DNA of 64,000 nucleotides from Sphingobacterium sp. UT-1RO-CII-1 (GCF_026711005.1 NZ_JAPPVJ010000003.1:434001-498000); one strand, 5' to 3'; counted from the first letter of the stretch, positions 35,709 through 44,769 are shown. Numbers and translations are program-made. Notes: generated by a model from the sequence alone, not told the origin.

Positions 35709-36083
35709 TTACGGTATTAAAAGATTGACATATTCAGAACGATAAGCATAAACCAAAAACACATTCATCAGAAATATAAATAATCCTGGACCGACAACAG
35801 GCGGAGCAAGGAATACGTGAAATAACAGAATATTGATAGAAATAGGTAATAAAATCATTAGTACCAATGGTGTGAAATAGCCCAAAAGCAAGGCAATTCC
35901 GATAATTAATTCCGTTCCCTGAATAAATGTCAATAAATAACCTGTTTCATTAAAAGCATTCATTACCATTTGAGCCTTTTTGGGCATTTTTGGTTTGAAT
36001 GCTTTAATAAATAAAGCGTTTACAGGGAAAACTACCAATATTATTCCCAATAAAATCCGTACGATAAATGTTGCTAAAACCAT
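35709..36083 (-). CDS. DoxX-like membrane protein
   Basis: 124 residues with four membrane helices: MVLATFIVRILLGIILVVFP, then the middle pair with LTFIQGTELIIGIALLLGYF and a last helix near residues 97-116. DoxX-like proteins are associated with redox stress, with no defined reaction. It is the first gene of the doxX-EVE-marR operon. Confidence 0.8.
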   Translation of the reverse strand: MVLATFIVRILLGIILVVFPVNALFIKAFKPKMPKKAQMVMNAFNETGYLLTFIQGTELIIGIALLLGYFTPLVLMILLPISINILLFHVFLAPPVVGPGLFIFLMNVFLVYAYRSEYVNLLIP

Positions 36084-36094
36084 GTTAACTGCGT

Positions 36095-36127
36095 TTGTTG
36101 TCGCAAAGATAATATACTCGACAACAA
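36095..36127. promoter_or_regulatory. Palindromic operator around the -7 box of the doxX-EVE-marR operon
   Basis: TTGTTGTCG (36095-36103) and CGACAACAA (36119-36127) form a perfect 9-bp inverted repeat with a 15-bp spacer. On the minus strand a TATCTTTG box (36111-36104) lies between the arms, 21 bp before the doxX start. A repressor bound here would cover the promoter; the MarR protein of the operon is the likely binder. Confidence 0.62.
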
Positions 36128-36190
36128 TATAAAATATTAAACTCTTTTTTTACCGTTCACTTTGCGTGAGGCATAGAACTTACAAGCAAA

Positions 36191-36319
36191 TCACAACCTC
36201 CTACCTTTCTTCTTCATTCGGTTGGCGAACTGTTCTTCTTCGTAGTCCTCGCCCTCTGCTTGGGGCAACAAGCTGAACAATCCCAAATCGGTACTCTGCG
36301 AATGTTCCTGCGAGATAAA
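36191..36319 (-). pseudogene. C-terminal remnant of a MobB-type relaxase
   Basis: 43 codons between stops read HSQSTDLGLFSLLPQAEGED, then YEEEQFANRMKKKGRRL before TGA at 36191. The acidic block followed by a basic Lys/Arg tail is the usual end of relaxase/mobilisation proteins in Bacteroidota conjugative transposons. The rest of the gene is absent. Confidence 0.55.
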
Positions 36320-36593
36320 TTAAAAAACTTCTCTCGTTGGTTGGTTCGTGGAATTTATCAATACTAATTCTTGGATTTCAGTTAAGTTGTTTCTTACAAA
36401 AAGTTAATATGCGAAAAGGTCTCTTAACAAAAAGGATAGTAAAGTTAACGGATATCAATAATTCTGCACGCATATCGCCCCAAATCGTCCCTCGCTGTGT
36501 CACCCGTTGGTGACTTATAATGATTCGTTGTCTTAATATCTGTTGATAGAATGGCTTTCTTTTTTTCTATTTTTTCTTGGAGTGCATTTAATT

Positions 36594-36606
36594 GGGTGGC
36601 AGGATT
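36594..36606. repeat. Partial copy of the tRNA-Pro 3' end, distal
   Basis: GGGTGGCAGGATT, 13 bp identical to the 3' end of tRNA-Pro (36897-36909). Candidate old attachment site. The surrounding 36320-36770 holds no gene. Confidence 0.45.
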
Positions 36607-36722
36607 ACCTTCGCTTTGCTCGGTGATCCTGTGTATAGGGGTGCCACAAGAAATATAAAAGCTTCGCTTCCTTTTCTTGTATTATAGGCTTACACGAGCA
36701 AGCTCGCGACCCCTTAAAACAA

Positions 36723-36788
36723 GAAAAGCCGTCTGTTTTGCAGAGAGCTTTTATTTTCTTGGTCGGGGTGGCAGGATTGCTTCAGCCC
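36723..36788. repeat. Partial copy of the tRNA-Pro 3' end and its terminator, proximal
   Basis: 36772-36788 carries 17 bp (GTCGGGGTGGCAGGATT) identical to the 3' end of tRNA-Pro. It is preceded, as at the tRNA itself, by a hairpin with AAAAGCC...GAGAGCTTTT arms (36723-36753). The combination resembles an attachment site left by an element that reconstitutes the tRNA end. Confidence 0.6.
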
Positions 36789-36859
36789 CACACCCCCCAA
36801 CACATCCCTGAATCTCCTTCGGATCGAACCACGGTTCTCATCAGCCAACCCCGTAAACG

Positions 36860-36892
36860 AAAAAAGCCCTAACTTTCGTTAGAGCTTTTTTT
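36860..36892 (-). terminator. Terminator of tRNA-Pro
   Basis: AGCCCTAAC (36865-36873) pairs with GTTAGAGCT (36878-36886) with one G-U, a TTTC loop and flanking A and T runs. It ends 1 bp from the tRNA. Confidence 0.8.
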
Positions 36893-36893
36893 G

Positions 36894-36967
36894 TCGGGGT
36901 GGCAGGATTCGAACCTACGACCTCCACATCCCAAATGTGGCGCGATACCGGGCTACGCTACACCCCG
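36894..36967 (-). tRNA. tRNA-Pro(TGG)
   Basis: 74 nt. Acceptor arms CGGGGTG and CACCCCG pair fully. The anticodon stem CCACA/TGTGG encloses loop TTTGGGA with anticodon TGG. The T arm carries GGTTCGAATCC. CCA is not encoded; the discriminator base is A. Its 3' end faces the island and is partly repeated at 36772 and 36594. Confidence 0.95.
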
Positions 36968-37151
36968 ATTAATTTGGTATCACCTTTTTTGTGTGGCACA
37001 AAGGTACAATAATTTAACATTAAAACAACTTATTTAAAAAAATATGTCCAAAAGCCCCACAAACATCACACAAACACCACAACACTCTATTCTTTATCAG
37101 AAAGAAACAAAACAACAACTCATAAATAATGAAAATATTCTTATTATCCCA

Positions 37152-37182
37152 TTGTATTATAAAATGTTTTACCTTATCTTTG
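37152..37182 (+). promoter_or_regulatory. Promoter of rplS
   Basis: TTG at 37152-37154 and TATCTTTG at 37175-37182 with a 20-bp spacer, matching the Bacteroidota -33/-7 consensus. The predicted leader is about 113 nt. Confidence 0.7.
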
Positions 37183-37186
37183 CACG

Positions 37187-37224
37187 CACTTGCAAAGTGT
37201 ATAAATAAAAAACTTGCAAAGTGT
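37187..37224 (+). promoter_or_regulatory. Repeated hairpin motif in the rplS leader
   Basis: ACTTGCAAAGTGT occurs twice (37188-37200 and 37212-37224), and each copy can fold as CACTT-GCA-AAGTG or pair with the other. Near the start of a long ribosomal-protein leader this may be a regulatory RNA element; the function is inferred. Confidence 0.4.
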
Positions 37225-37301
37225 TTTTAAATTAGAAATAAAAGCTGTAATATTGCAATCCGATTTTTACAGGATATAAGTCGTTAATAATACTCAAAAT
37301 C

Positions 37302-37649
37302 ATGGATTTAGTAAAATTTGTAGAAGAACAAGCGGTAGTAAAAAATGAAGTTCCCGCTTTCAAAGCAGGAGATACCATCAGCGTTCATTATAAAATTCGC
37401 GAAGGAAACAAGGAGCGTGTCCAGGTATACCAAGGGGTAGTTATCCAATTAAACAGCGAAGGCAACAACGCTACTTTTACTGTTCGTAAAATGTCTAACG
37501 GTATTGGTGTTGAACGTATTTTTCCTGTAAACTCACCTAACATCGAAAAAATCGATATTAACAGTCATGGTAAAGTACGCCGTTCGAAATTATTCTACCT
37601 ACGTGGATTAACAGGTAAAGCTGCGCGTATTAAATCAAAACGCATTTAA
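37302..37649 (+). CDS. rplS: 50S ribosomal protein L19
   Basis: 115 residues, usual length. [20 protein letters not shown] near residue 20, then the signature [20 protein letters not shown] and the basic end [20 protein letters not shown]. It sits at the bridge between the ribosomal subunits. It is monocistronic, with its own promoter, a long leader and a terminator. Confidence 0.97.
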   Translation: MDLVKFVEEQAVVKNEVPAFKAGDTISVHYKIREGNKERVQVYQGVVIQLNSEGNNATFTVRKMSNGIGVERIFPVNSPNIEKIDINSHGKVRRSKLFYLRGLTGKAARIKSKRI

Positions 37650-37672
37650 TTTTAAACGCTTGTTTACAACAT

Positions 37673-37709
37673 AAAAAAAGGCTTCCTTAAAACAGGGAAG
37701 CCTTTTTTA
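37673..37709 (+). terminator. Terminator after rplS
   Basis: A-run plus GGCTTCC (to 37686) pairs with GGAAGCC (from 37696) plus T-run; 24 bp after the stop. Confidence 0.9.
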
Positions 37710-37816
37710 TCCCCCTCCCTTTTCCTCCCATCCATTAAATAAAAACAAGATATCTCCCACCCCAAACGCCGAGGTTTCACTTTTTCTAAAATCCCCATGA
37801 TAAAGCATTAATTTAA

Positions 37817-37848
37817 TTTCAGATAATCTTTAAAAAACCTTATCTTTG
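37817..37848 (+). promoter_or_regulatory. Promoter of pyrG
   Basis: TTTC at 37817-37820 and TATCTTTG at 37841-37848 with a 20-bp spacer. The transcript would start about 65 nt before the pyrG start. Confidence 0.6.
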
Positions 37849-37918
37849 TATCCCGTACATCAAGCAAGTTTCAGCAACAATTCTGTCGCTTAATCTTCTT
37901 GAAATTCCATCAAATACT

Positions 37919-39526
37919 ATGAGTAAATACATCTTTGTTACGGGCGGCGTAACCTCGTCGTTAGGGAAAGGCATAATAGCAGCATCTCTTGCCAAACTCC
38001 TTCAAGCTCGCGGCTTTAAAGTAACCATCCAAAAGTTCGACCCTTATATTAATATTGATCCTGGCACTTTAAACCCCTATGAACATGGAGAATGTTATGT
38101 AACAGAGGATGGAGCGGAAACCGACCTTGATTTGGGCCATTACGAGCGTTTTCTTAATGTACCTACGTCTAGAGCAAACAACATCACTACAGGACGTATT
38201 TATCAACACGTTATTGAACAAGAACGTGCAGGGGCTTATTTAGGAAAAACAGTACAAGTTGTTCCTCACATCACAGACGAAATTAAGCGCCGTATGTTAT
38301 TGCTTGGCGAGAACAATGAATATGATATTATTATAACCGAGCTAGGCGGTACAGTAGGAGACATCGAATCTTTACCTTTTATCGAGGCTGTTCGTCAATT
38401 GCGCTGGGAGCTTGGCAACAACGACTCTTTAGTTATTCACCTTACTTTAGTTCCTTATTTAGCTGCTGCGGGCGAATTAAAAACCAAACCTACGCAGCAC
38501 TCTGTTAAAACACTACTAGAATATGGTATACAACCCGACATTTTAGTTTGTCGTACAGAACACAAATTAACCCACGAAATAAGAAAGAAACTAGCGCAGT
38601 TCTGTAATGTAAATATCAATGCTGTTGTTGAGTCTATTGACGCCCCTACGATTTATGACGTCCCTCTTAATATGCTTAAAGAGCAATTGGACAAAACTGC
38701 TTTGGCGAAGTTAAAACTATCTACCAAAAACGACCCCAATCTTGATAGCTGGAAAGTATTTTTAGGTAAACTAAAAAACCCGACCAATGAGGTCACTATC
38801 GGACTGGTGGGCAAGTATGTTGAACTTCCGGACGCTTACAAATCTATCATAGAAGCATTTGTACATGCTGGCGCTAATAACGAAACGCGAGTAAAATTAA
38901 ATTTTATTGCTGCAGAAAGCATACACAACGAAAATGTACAAGAAAAACTCAAAGGTCTGGATGGTGTTTTAGTAGCACCGGGATTCGGAGAGCGCGGACT
39001 GGACGGAAAGCTAGCTGCCATCAAATATGTCAGAGAAAACAACATTCCGTTCTTCGGAATATGCTTAGGTATGCAGTGTTCAATCATTGAATTTGGCCGT
39101 AACGTTCTAGGCCTAGCTGATGCCAATAGTACAGAAATGGCGCCTGAAACCCAAAACCCTGTTATTAATTTAATGGATGACCAAAAAGATGTAACCGACA
39201 AAGGTGGAACAATGCGTCTGGGCGCTTATGATTGTGAGCTAAAAAAAGGCACGAAAGCTTTTGCTAGCTATGGCAAGACAAAAATATCGGAAAGACATAG
39301 ACATCGTTACGAATTCAACAACGACTATCTTAAACAATATGAAGAAGCCGGCATGATTGCCACAGGCATCAACCCAATAACTGGATTGGTAGAAATTGTA
39401 GAAATAAAAAATCACCCTTTTTATATCGCCACACAATTTCACCCAGAATTAAAATCAACAGTTGCAAATCCTCACCCACTTTTTGTTAGCTTTGTAGCCG
39501 CCTCTTTAGCCAATAAAAACTGTTAA
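37919..39526 (+). CDS. pyrG: CTP synthase
   Basis: Converts UTP to CTP with glutamine as amide donor. 535 residues. The synthetase domain starts [17 protein letters not shown] and has [20 protein letters not shown] near residue 39. The glutamine amidotransferase domain has the nucleophile in [11 protein letters not shown] near residue 380 and ends with THE HPE motif as FHPELKST near residue 508. It is followed by yidC after 42 bp and probably shares its transcript. Confidence 0.97.
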   Translation: MSKYIFVTGGVTSSLGKGIIAASLAKLLQARGFKVTIQKFDPYINIDPGTLNPYEHGECYVTEDGAETDLDLGHYERFLNVPTSRANNITTGRIYQHVIEQERAGAYLGKTVQVVPHITDEIKRRMLLLGENNEYDIIITELGGTVGDIESLPFIEAVRQLRWELGNNDSLVIHLTLVPYLAAAGELKTKPTQHSVKTLLEYGIQPDILVCRTEHKLTHEIRKKLAQFCNVNINAVVESIDAPTIYDVPLNMLKEQLDKTALAKLKLSTKNDPNLDSWKVFLGKLKNPTNEVTIGLVGKYVELPDAYKSIIEAFVHAGANNETRVKLNFIAAESIHNENVQEKLKGLDGVLVAPGFGERGLDGKLAAIKYVRENNIPFFGICLGMQCSIIEFGRNVLGLADANSTEMAPETQNPVINLMDDQKDVTDKGGTMRLGAYDCELKKGTKAFASYGKTKISERHRHRYEFNNDYLKQYEEAGMIATGINPITGLVEIVEIKNHPFYIATQFHPELKSTVANPHPLFVSFVAASLANKNC

Positions 39527-39568
39527 TAAAAAGAGATAGGATATTAAAATATAAATAAAAAACACAAA

Positions 39569-41389
39569 ATGGATAGAAATACCCTAATTGGTTTAGTCCT
39601 GATTTTCGGCATTCTAGCTGGTTCATTTTACTTAATGAAGCCGACAGAACAGGAACTAAAGCAAGAACAATTACTTCAAGACTCTCTCAAACGAGTAAGA
39701 GCCGGTGATATTTCAGTTGCAGACACATTAAAAGCAAACACCATAACAACGGTAGATACAGCTTCACTTAGCGCTCAACCTTTTGGTATGGCTACAATAG
39801 GTGAAGAACAAGTTATCACGTTAGAAAACGAGCTTATAATCGCTAAAATAAGCTCAAAAGGTGGCCGGGTAAAATCAGTAGAACTGAAAGGTGAAGAGAA
39901 TTATGACGGAAACCCACTACTGATATTTGAAGGAGAAAACAATAAATTCGGTTTCGTTTTCAAAGCTAATGGTGAAAATATCAACACAAACGAGCTAAAC
40001 TTTACACCTCAGGGCGGAGACATTAGCGTAGTTGAAAACAATGAGCAATCATTAACCATGCGTTTAAGCTATAGTGAAAACCAATATTTAGACTATACTT
40101 ATACTATTAAAGGCAACGATTACAATGTAGGGCTTGACGTAAAGGCTGTAGGAATCCATAATTTAATGGACCCTAAAACCAACACCATCATGTTGGATTG
40201 GCAGACTACTTTGTTACGTAAAGAGTTAAATGCAAAGTCGGAGCGTGAGAAATCAAGTATATTTTTCAAAGAAGTTGACGGCGACGTAGACAATCTTTCG
40301 GAAACAAGTGATGACTCTGAAAAGCCTAAAAACAGTTTAAGTTGGATTGCCTTTAAGCAACACTTCTTCACATCTGTGCTACGCTCAAACCAACCGCTAA
40401 CAAACACAGAATTAACTGTTACAGCTGATAGCGACCCGGAAGTAATTAAGCATTATAAAGCATTAGCAGATTTAGAATTCTCTGCTCAAAAAGACAACCA
40501 TTATAGTTTTAGTTTCTTTTTTGGTCCCAACCAGTACAAAATTCTTAAAGCACAGGGGAATGAATACCAAAAAATTATTAAAATGGGCTGGGGTCCGATG
40601 GGCTGGATAAACAAATTCATCACGGTACCTCTTTTTGACGTCCTTGAAGGGTTTAATGTTAGCTACGGAATTATCATCCTGATATTAACAATTTTCCTAA
40701 AAGCTGTCCTTTTCCCATTAACATATAAATCTTACCAGTCGATGGCTAAGATGCGTGTACTAAAACCTCAACTGGATGAAATCAAGGAAAAAGTAGGCAG
40801 CGACAATCCTATGTTGCTACAGCAAGAACAGATGAAGCTCTATAAACAAGTTGGCGTAAACCCACTTGGTGGCTGTCTTCCATTGCTATTGCAAATGCCT
40901 TTTACATTGGCCTTCTTTTTCTTCTTCCCTAACCTATTTGAACTTAGAGGGGAAAGTTTCCTTTGGGTAAAAGACCTGTCAACATACGATGCTCCAATTT
41001 CGTTTTCAGCGATCCCGCTAATCGGGATAGACCACATTTCATTAATGTGTGTACTCATGACGCTGACAACTCTATTGACTACATGGTACAACAACTCGAC
41101 ATCGGGTGCGGCGAATAACCAAATGAAATATATAGGTTACTTCATGCCACTGATATTTTTCTTTGTTTTAAATAACTTCCCTGCGGGACTTAACTACTAT
41201 TATTTCCTTTCAGCGGTTTTCACCTTCTTAACGCAAGTTGCTATTCGCCAATTTGTTGATGATGAAACAATTTTAGCAAAAATAGAGGAAAAGAAGAAAA
41301 ACCCGAAAGTACAGAAGAAATCATCTTTCCAACAAAAAATGGAAGATATGATGCGCCAACAACAGGCTAATCAACAAAATAAGAAATAA
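39569..41389 (+). CDS. yidC: Membrane protein insertase YidC
   Basis: 606 residues. TM1 (about 5-22) is followed by a large periplasmic beta domain (about 60-350) and then the conserved insertase core with TM segments. The core has GWINKFITVPLFDVLEGF near residue 350, SYQSMAKMRVLKPQ and VNPLGGCLPLLLQMPFTLAF near 430. The C-terminus is basic (NQQNKK). It inserts membrane proteins with or without SecYEG. Placed after pyrG, closed by a strong bidirectional terminator. Confidence 0.96.
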   Translation: MDRNTLIGLVLIFGILAGSFYLMKPTEQELKQEQLLQDSLKRVRAGDISVADTLKANTITTVDTASLSAQPFGMATIGEEQVITLENELIIAKISSKGGRVKSVELKGEENYDGNPLLIFEGENNKFGFVFKANGENINTNELNFTPQGGDISVVENNEQSLTMRLSYSENQYLDYTYTIKGNDYNVGLDVKAVGIHNLMDPKTNTIMLDWQTTLLRKELNAKSEREKSSIFFKEVDGDVDNLSETSDDSEKPKNSLSWIAFKQHFFTSVLRSNQPLTNTELTVTADSDPEVIKHYKALADLEFSAQKDNHYSFSFFFGPNQYKILKAQGNEYQKIIKMGWGPMGWINKFITVPLFDVLEGFNVSYGIIILILTIFLKAVLFPLTYKSYQSMAKMRVLKPQLDEIKEKVGSDNPMLLQQEQMKLYKQVGVNPLGGCLPLLLQMPFTLAFFFFFPNLFELRGESFLWVKDLSTYDAPISFSAIPLIGIDHISLMCVLMTLTTLLTTWYNNSTSGAANNQMKYIGYFMPLIFFFVLNNFPAGLNYYYFLSAVFTFLTQVAIRQFVDDETILAKIEEKKKNPKVQKKSSFQQKMEDMMRQQQANQQNKK

Positions 41390-41429
41390 AAAAAGAGCCG
41401 CTCACTAAATAACGAGCGGCTCTTTTTTT
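41388..41429. terminator. Bidirectional terminator between yidC and the acyl-CoA dehydrogenase
   Basis: AAGAGCCGCTC pairs with GAGCGGCTCTT, flanked by A and T runs on both sides; serves both converging genes. Confidence 0.92.
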
Positions 41430-41437
41430 ATACCGGC

Positions 41438-42775
41438 CTAAACAAATGCACTAAATCCAGTGATGCTACGCCCGACAATCAAGGAGTTGATCTCCTTCGT
41501 CCCTTCATAAGAATAAATTGCCTCAGCATCAGCCAGGAAACGGGCTACATTATATTCTAATAAAATACCATTACCACCCATTACCTCTCTCGCACGCGAA
41601 ACTACATCTCGTGTTCGCATCGTACAAAAGACCTTTGCCAAAGAAGCGTGTTCATCTTTCAGTTTCCCTTCATCCTGTAACTCCGACAACCTAAAGACTA
41701 AAGTTTGCATCGCTGTTAAATTCGATAACATTTCGACCAGATGATTTTGAATCAACTGAAATGAAGCAATGGGTTTACCAAATTGCTTACGTTGCAGCGT
41801 ATAATCTAATGCATTCTCATAAGCTCCTCTAGCACAGCCGACAGCCATCCAGGCAACACCAGCACGTGTCATTTGCAAAACCTTAGCGGTGTCCTTAAAA
41901 CTATTTGCTAAAGGCAGCCGATCTGACTCGGGCACCAAACAGTCAGTTAACGTAATGAGCCCATTTTGAACAATACGCAAAGCCATCTTCCCTTTAATTT
42001 TTTCGACCATAAAACCAGGATTCTCTTTCCTAACTATAAAACCTTTAACCTGATTATCGTCTAGATCTCTTGCCCAGATGATACTAATATCTGAAAATGT
42101 AGAATTGCCTATCCATTTTTTCTGGCCATTGAGCAACCATCCATCTTTTGTCCTTCTACAAGTTGTTGTTAATCCACCAGCAGTAGCGGATCCCACATCA
42201 GGTTCCGTTAGACCAAAAGATCCGATCTTTTCCATTTTTTGCATTTTTGGCAACCATTCTTCTTTCTGCTCTTCAGAACCGCACATATAGATTGACCCCA
42301 TTGCCAAACCACTTTGTACACCTAAGAATGTCGCTATGGAAGGATCAATACGGCCAAATTCTGCAGCAATTATCCCATCCATCAAAGAACTTCCTCCGGC
42401 ACAACCGTAACCTTCATACACATACCCGCATACGTTAAGGCTAGCTAATTTTGGAATAACCTCGAAAGGAAACTCATCATGCAACCAGTACTTGTTTACG
42501 ATAGGTTTAATTTCCCTTTCTAAAAACTCACGTACTTTTAACTGCAAAGCACGGTCTTCGTCCGATAGTTTCATTTCTATTCCATAAAAATCAGCGTTGA
42601 TTGGAGGAACTTCTCTTTTCTTAGCCCCGCTCGTCAACATTTTCTCTACAGCTTTCAACTCCTTATCATCCATCTTAGATATAGCAGTAACAACTGCTTC
42701 TATATCTACTTTCTTTGCAATGCTCTCTAGTTTTTTAAAATCAACCGATTTTAGCAACTGTATAATGCTTTTCAT
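41438..42775 (-). CDS. Acyl-CoA dehydrogenase, glutaryl-CoA dehydrogenase-like, with N-terminal extension
   Basis: Start MKSIIQLLKSVDF (445 residues) chosen after a purine-rich stretch; an ATG at 42793 adds six residues. Acyl-CoA dehydrogenase fold from about residue 60: IGSFGLTEPDVGSATAGGLT, GQKKWIGNSTFSDI, RKQFGKPIASFQLIQNHL, and the catalytic-Glu region EAIYSYEGTKEINSLIVGRS. The pattern is closest to glutaryl-CoA dehydrogenase or plant ACX4-type enzymes. The first 55 residues are a helical extension (DFKKLESIAKKVDIEAVVTA) not usual for the family. Confidence 0.85.
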   Translation of the reverse strand: MKSIIQLLKSVDFKKLESIAKKVDIEAVVTAISKMDDKELKAVEKMLTSGAKKREVPPINADFYGIEMKLSDEDRALQLKVREFLEREIKPIVNKYWLHDEFPFEVIPKLASLNVCGYVYEGYGCAGGSSLMDGIIAAEFGRIDPSIATFLGVQSGLAMGSIYMCGSEEQKEEWLPKMQKMEKIGSFGLTEPDVGSATAGGLTTTCRRTKDGWLLNGQKKWIGNSTFSDISIIWARDLDDNQVKGFIVRKENPGFMVEKIKGKMALRIVQNGLITLTDCLVPESDRLPLANSFKDTAKVLQMTRAGVAWMAVGCARGAYENALDYTLQRKQFGKPIASFQLIQNHLVEMLSNLTAMQTLVFRLSELQDEGKLKDEHASLAKVFCTMRTRDVVSRAREVMGGNGILLEYNVARFLADAEAIYSYEGTKEINSLIVGRSITGFSAFV

Positions 42776-42840
42776 TTTTCTTATCATAATCACATCCGAT
42801 TATATATTTTCCATTTATTTTTTCACAAACAAAAAAACTA

Positions 42841-42871
42841 TTTGTATTACTGTAAAACAATATTACCTTTG
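42841..42871 (+). promoter_or_regulatory. Promoter of the small lipoprotein gene
   Basis: TTTG (42841-42844), 19 bp, then TACCTTTG (42864-42871): an exact match to the Bacteroidota consensus. The leader before the gene is about 130 nt and contains a GGTTACC...GGTAAT hairpin. Confidence 0.72.
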
Positions 42872-43010
42872 CACCTGCTTTTAAGGAGAACTACACAGAA
42901 ATGTAAAAAGTTTTTATTTTTTTTCAAAAAAGCTGGGTTACCTTTTAAAGGTAATGGTATTAAAGGATAAATAAACAAGTTTGTTTCAATTAAATAGAAA
43001 ATTAAGTAAA

Positions 43011-43232
43011 ATGAAAAATTCATTCAAATTCGGATTCTTAGGTTTAGCTTTAACTATTGCTTTCGCATCATGTGGTAACGAAGCTACTACAACTACAGAA
43101 GAAAAAGCTGGAGAAGTTGCTACAGAAATTGAAAACGTTGCTGATTCAGTTGCTGATTCATTAAACAACGTTGCTGATTCAGTAAAAGCTGAAGCAGATT
43201 CAATCGCTGAGAAAGTTGAAAACGTTCAGTAA
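43011..43232 (+). CDS. Small Ala/Asp/Val-rich lipoprotein
   Basis: 73 residues from MKNSFKFGFLGLALTIAFAS; an upstream in-frame ATG at 42981 is less likely. The lipobox is AFASC, so it is anchored to a membrane by lipidated Cys. The mature part is an amphipathic heptad-like helix with repeated ADSVADSLNNVADSV units, resembling small coiled-coil outer-membrane lipoproteins. The exact role is unknown. Strong promoter and terminator suggest high expression. Confidence 0.72.
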   Translation: MKNSFKFGFLGLALTIAFASCGNEATTTTEEKAGEVATEIENVADSVADSLNNVADSVKAEADSIAEKVENVQ

Positions 43233-43256
43233 TTCGAATAGTATTTAAAATACTTC

Positions 43257-43287
43257 TAAAAGCCTGTACAAATTGTACGGGCTTTTT
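43257..43287 (+). terminator. Terminator after the small lipoprotein gene
   Basis: AAAAGCCTGTACAA pairs with TTGTACGGGCTTTTT (one G-U). Confidence 0.88.
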
Positions 43288-43302
43288 CTTTGTTCCAATA
43301 AA

Positions 43303-43333
43303 TTGCAACAAGCGCCTGATTTTCTTATTTTTG
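43303..43333 (+). promoter_or_regulatory. Promoter of purB
   Basis: TTG (43303-43305), 20 bp, TATTTTTG (43326-43333); the transcript would start about 10 nt before the purB ATG. Confidence 0.62.
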
Positions 43334-43350
43334 TTGAAAATTTATTAAAA

Positions 43351-44700
43351 ATGAACTTATCCCCCCTAACAGCTGTTAGCCCCATAGATGGAAGATATTA
43401 TACAAGTACAAATTCACTATCAGAATATTTCTCAGAGTTTGCTCTAATCAAATTCCGTGTACTTGTAGAAGTAGAATATTTTATTGCGTTATGCGAATCG
43501 GGCATTCCACAATTATCTCACTTTGATGGGTCGCTAAACGATCGTCTCAGGAATATTTACAAGAATTTTTCAGTAGATGATGCACAGTGGATAAAAGATC
43601 AGGAAAAAATCACAAACCACGATGTCAAAGCCGTAGAATACTTTTTAAAAAATGAGTTTGAAAAACTTGGCTTACATGACTCCTTAGAGTTTATACATTT
43701 TGGATTAACTTCACAAGACGTCAATAACACAGCTATACCTTATGCTTGGAAGGCTGCTATCAACAACACATACCTCCCTCTTATTGATGCTCTACTTCAA
43801 ACTTTAAAAACACAGGTAGAAGAATGGAAAGATGTACCCATGTTGGCACGTACACATGGACAGCCAGCTTCGCCTACCCGCTTAGGTAAAGAAATCAAAG
43901 TGTTTGTTGAAAGAATAGAAATTCAATTAAATACTTTAAAGACCATTCCGTTCTCTGCAAAGTTTGGCGGAGCTACCGGTAACTTCAATGCACACCACGT
44001 TGCCTACCCTACTATAAACTGGGTAGACTTTGCAAACAAGTTTGTCTCGGAAAATCTGCAACTTAACCGTTCGCAAACTACGACGCAAATAGAGCACTAT
44101 GACAACCTTGCTGCCGGATTTGATGCGTTAAAACGTATAAATAACATTTTAATAGATTTGTGCCGAGATATGTGGACCTACATATCTATGGATTATTTCA
44201 AACAAAAAATTACAGCCGGACAGATAGGCTCGTCTGCAATGCCACATAAAGTCAACCCTATTGATTTTGAAAATGCAGAGGGCAATTTAGGTTTGGCAAA
44301 TGCACTCTTCGAGCACCTAGCTGCTAAGCTCCCCATTTCCAGATTACAAAGAGATCTGACAGACTCTACTGTATTAAGAAATATAGGCGTACCTTTTGCG
44401 CACTCTATTATTGCCCTTAACTCGACTATCCGAGGTTTAAACAAACTTATTCTTCACGAACCTAGTTTACAAACAGACTTAGAAAAAAACTGGGCTGTTG
44501 TAGCCGAGGCAATACAAACAATATTACGCCGAGAGGGCTATCCAAAACCTTATGAAGCATTAAAAGATTTAACACGCACAAATACGCACATTAGTAAAGA
44601 AAATATTGCTGCATTTATTGATGGATTAGCTATTTCCGATGACGTTAAAAAAGAAATAAAAGCTATATCACCAAGCAATTACACGGGAGTTGCCCTGTAA
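43351..44700 (+). CDS. purB: Adenylosuccinate lyase
   Basis: Acts twice in AMP synthesis, cleaving SAICAR and adenylosuccinate. 449 residues from MNLSPLTAVSPIDGRYYTST; a longer in-frame opening at 43273 would lie upstream of the promoter and is rejected. The fumarase-lyase signature SSAMPHKVNPIDFENAEGNL is near residue 290 and the TSQDVNNTA and ARTHGQPASPT motifs are earlier. The long form with SPIDGRY matches the E. coli-type enzyme. Monocistronic. Confidence 0.95.
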   Translation: MNLSPLTAVSPIDGRYYTSTNSLSEYFSEFALIKFRVLVEVEYFIALCESGIPQLSHFDGSLNDRLRNIYKNFSVDDAQWIKDQEKITNHDVKAVEYFLKNEFEKLGLHDSLEFIHFGLTSQDVNNTAIPYAWKAAINNTYLPLIDALLQTLKTQVEEWKDVPMLARTHGQPASPTRLGKEIKVFVERIEIQLNTLKTIPFSAKFGGATGNFNAHHVAYPTINWVDFANKFVSENLQLNRSQTTTQIEHYDNLAAGFDALKRINNILIDLCRDMWTYISMDYFKQKITAGQIGSSAMPHKVNPIDFENAEGNLGLANALFEHLAAKLPISRLQRDLTDSTVLRNIGVPFAHSIIALNSTIRGLNKLILHEPSLQTDLEKNWAVVAEAIQTILRREGYPKPYEALKDLTRTNTHISKENIAAFIDGLAISDDVKKEIKAISPSNYTGVAL

Positions 44701-44769
44701 GCTTTTACCTGACGATGACCGGCACTTATTAACTTTTAACGTATATTTGTTTTTGAAAAAATTAGAAAC

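Larger units (their letters stand above)
26100..36893. mobile_element. Accessory island ending at tRNA-Pro
   Basis: The segment between the sialidase terminator and the 3' end of tRNA-Pro holds three transposase remnants, a relaxase tail, dead regulators, a bacteriocin-like gene set and two partial copies of the tRNA 3' end. The right boundary at the tRNA is well supported. The left boundary is a guess because no matching attachment sequence was found there. It reads as the debris of one or more integrative elements with retained cargo. Confidence 0.55.

Noticed and set aside
43273..43350. Longer purB start
   Set aside because: The extra codons lie upstream of and across the predicted promoter, and the family starts at MNLSPLTAVSPIDGRY.
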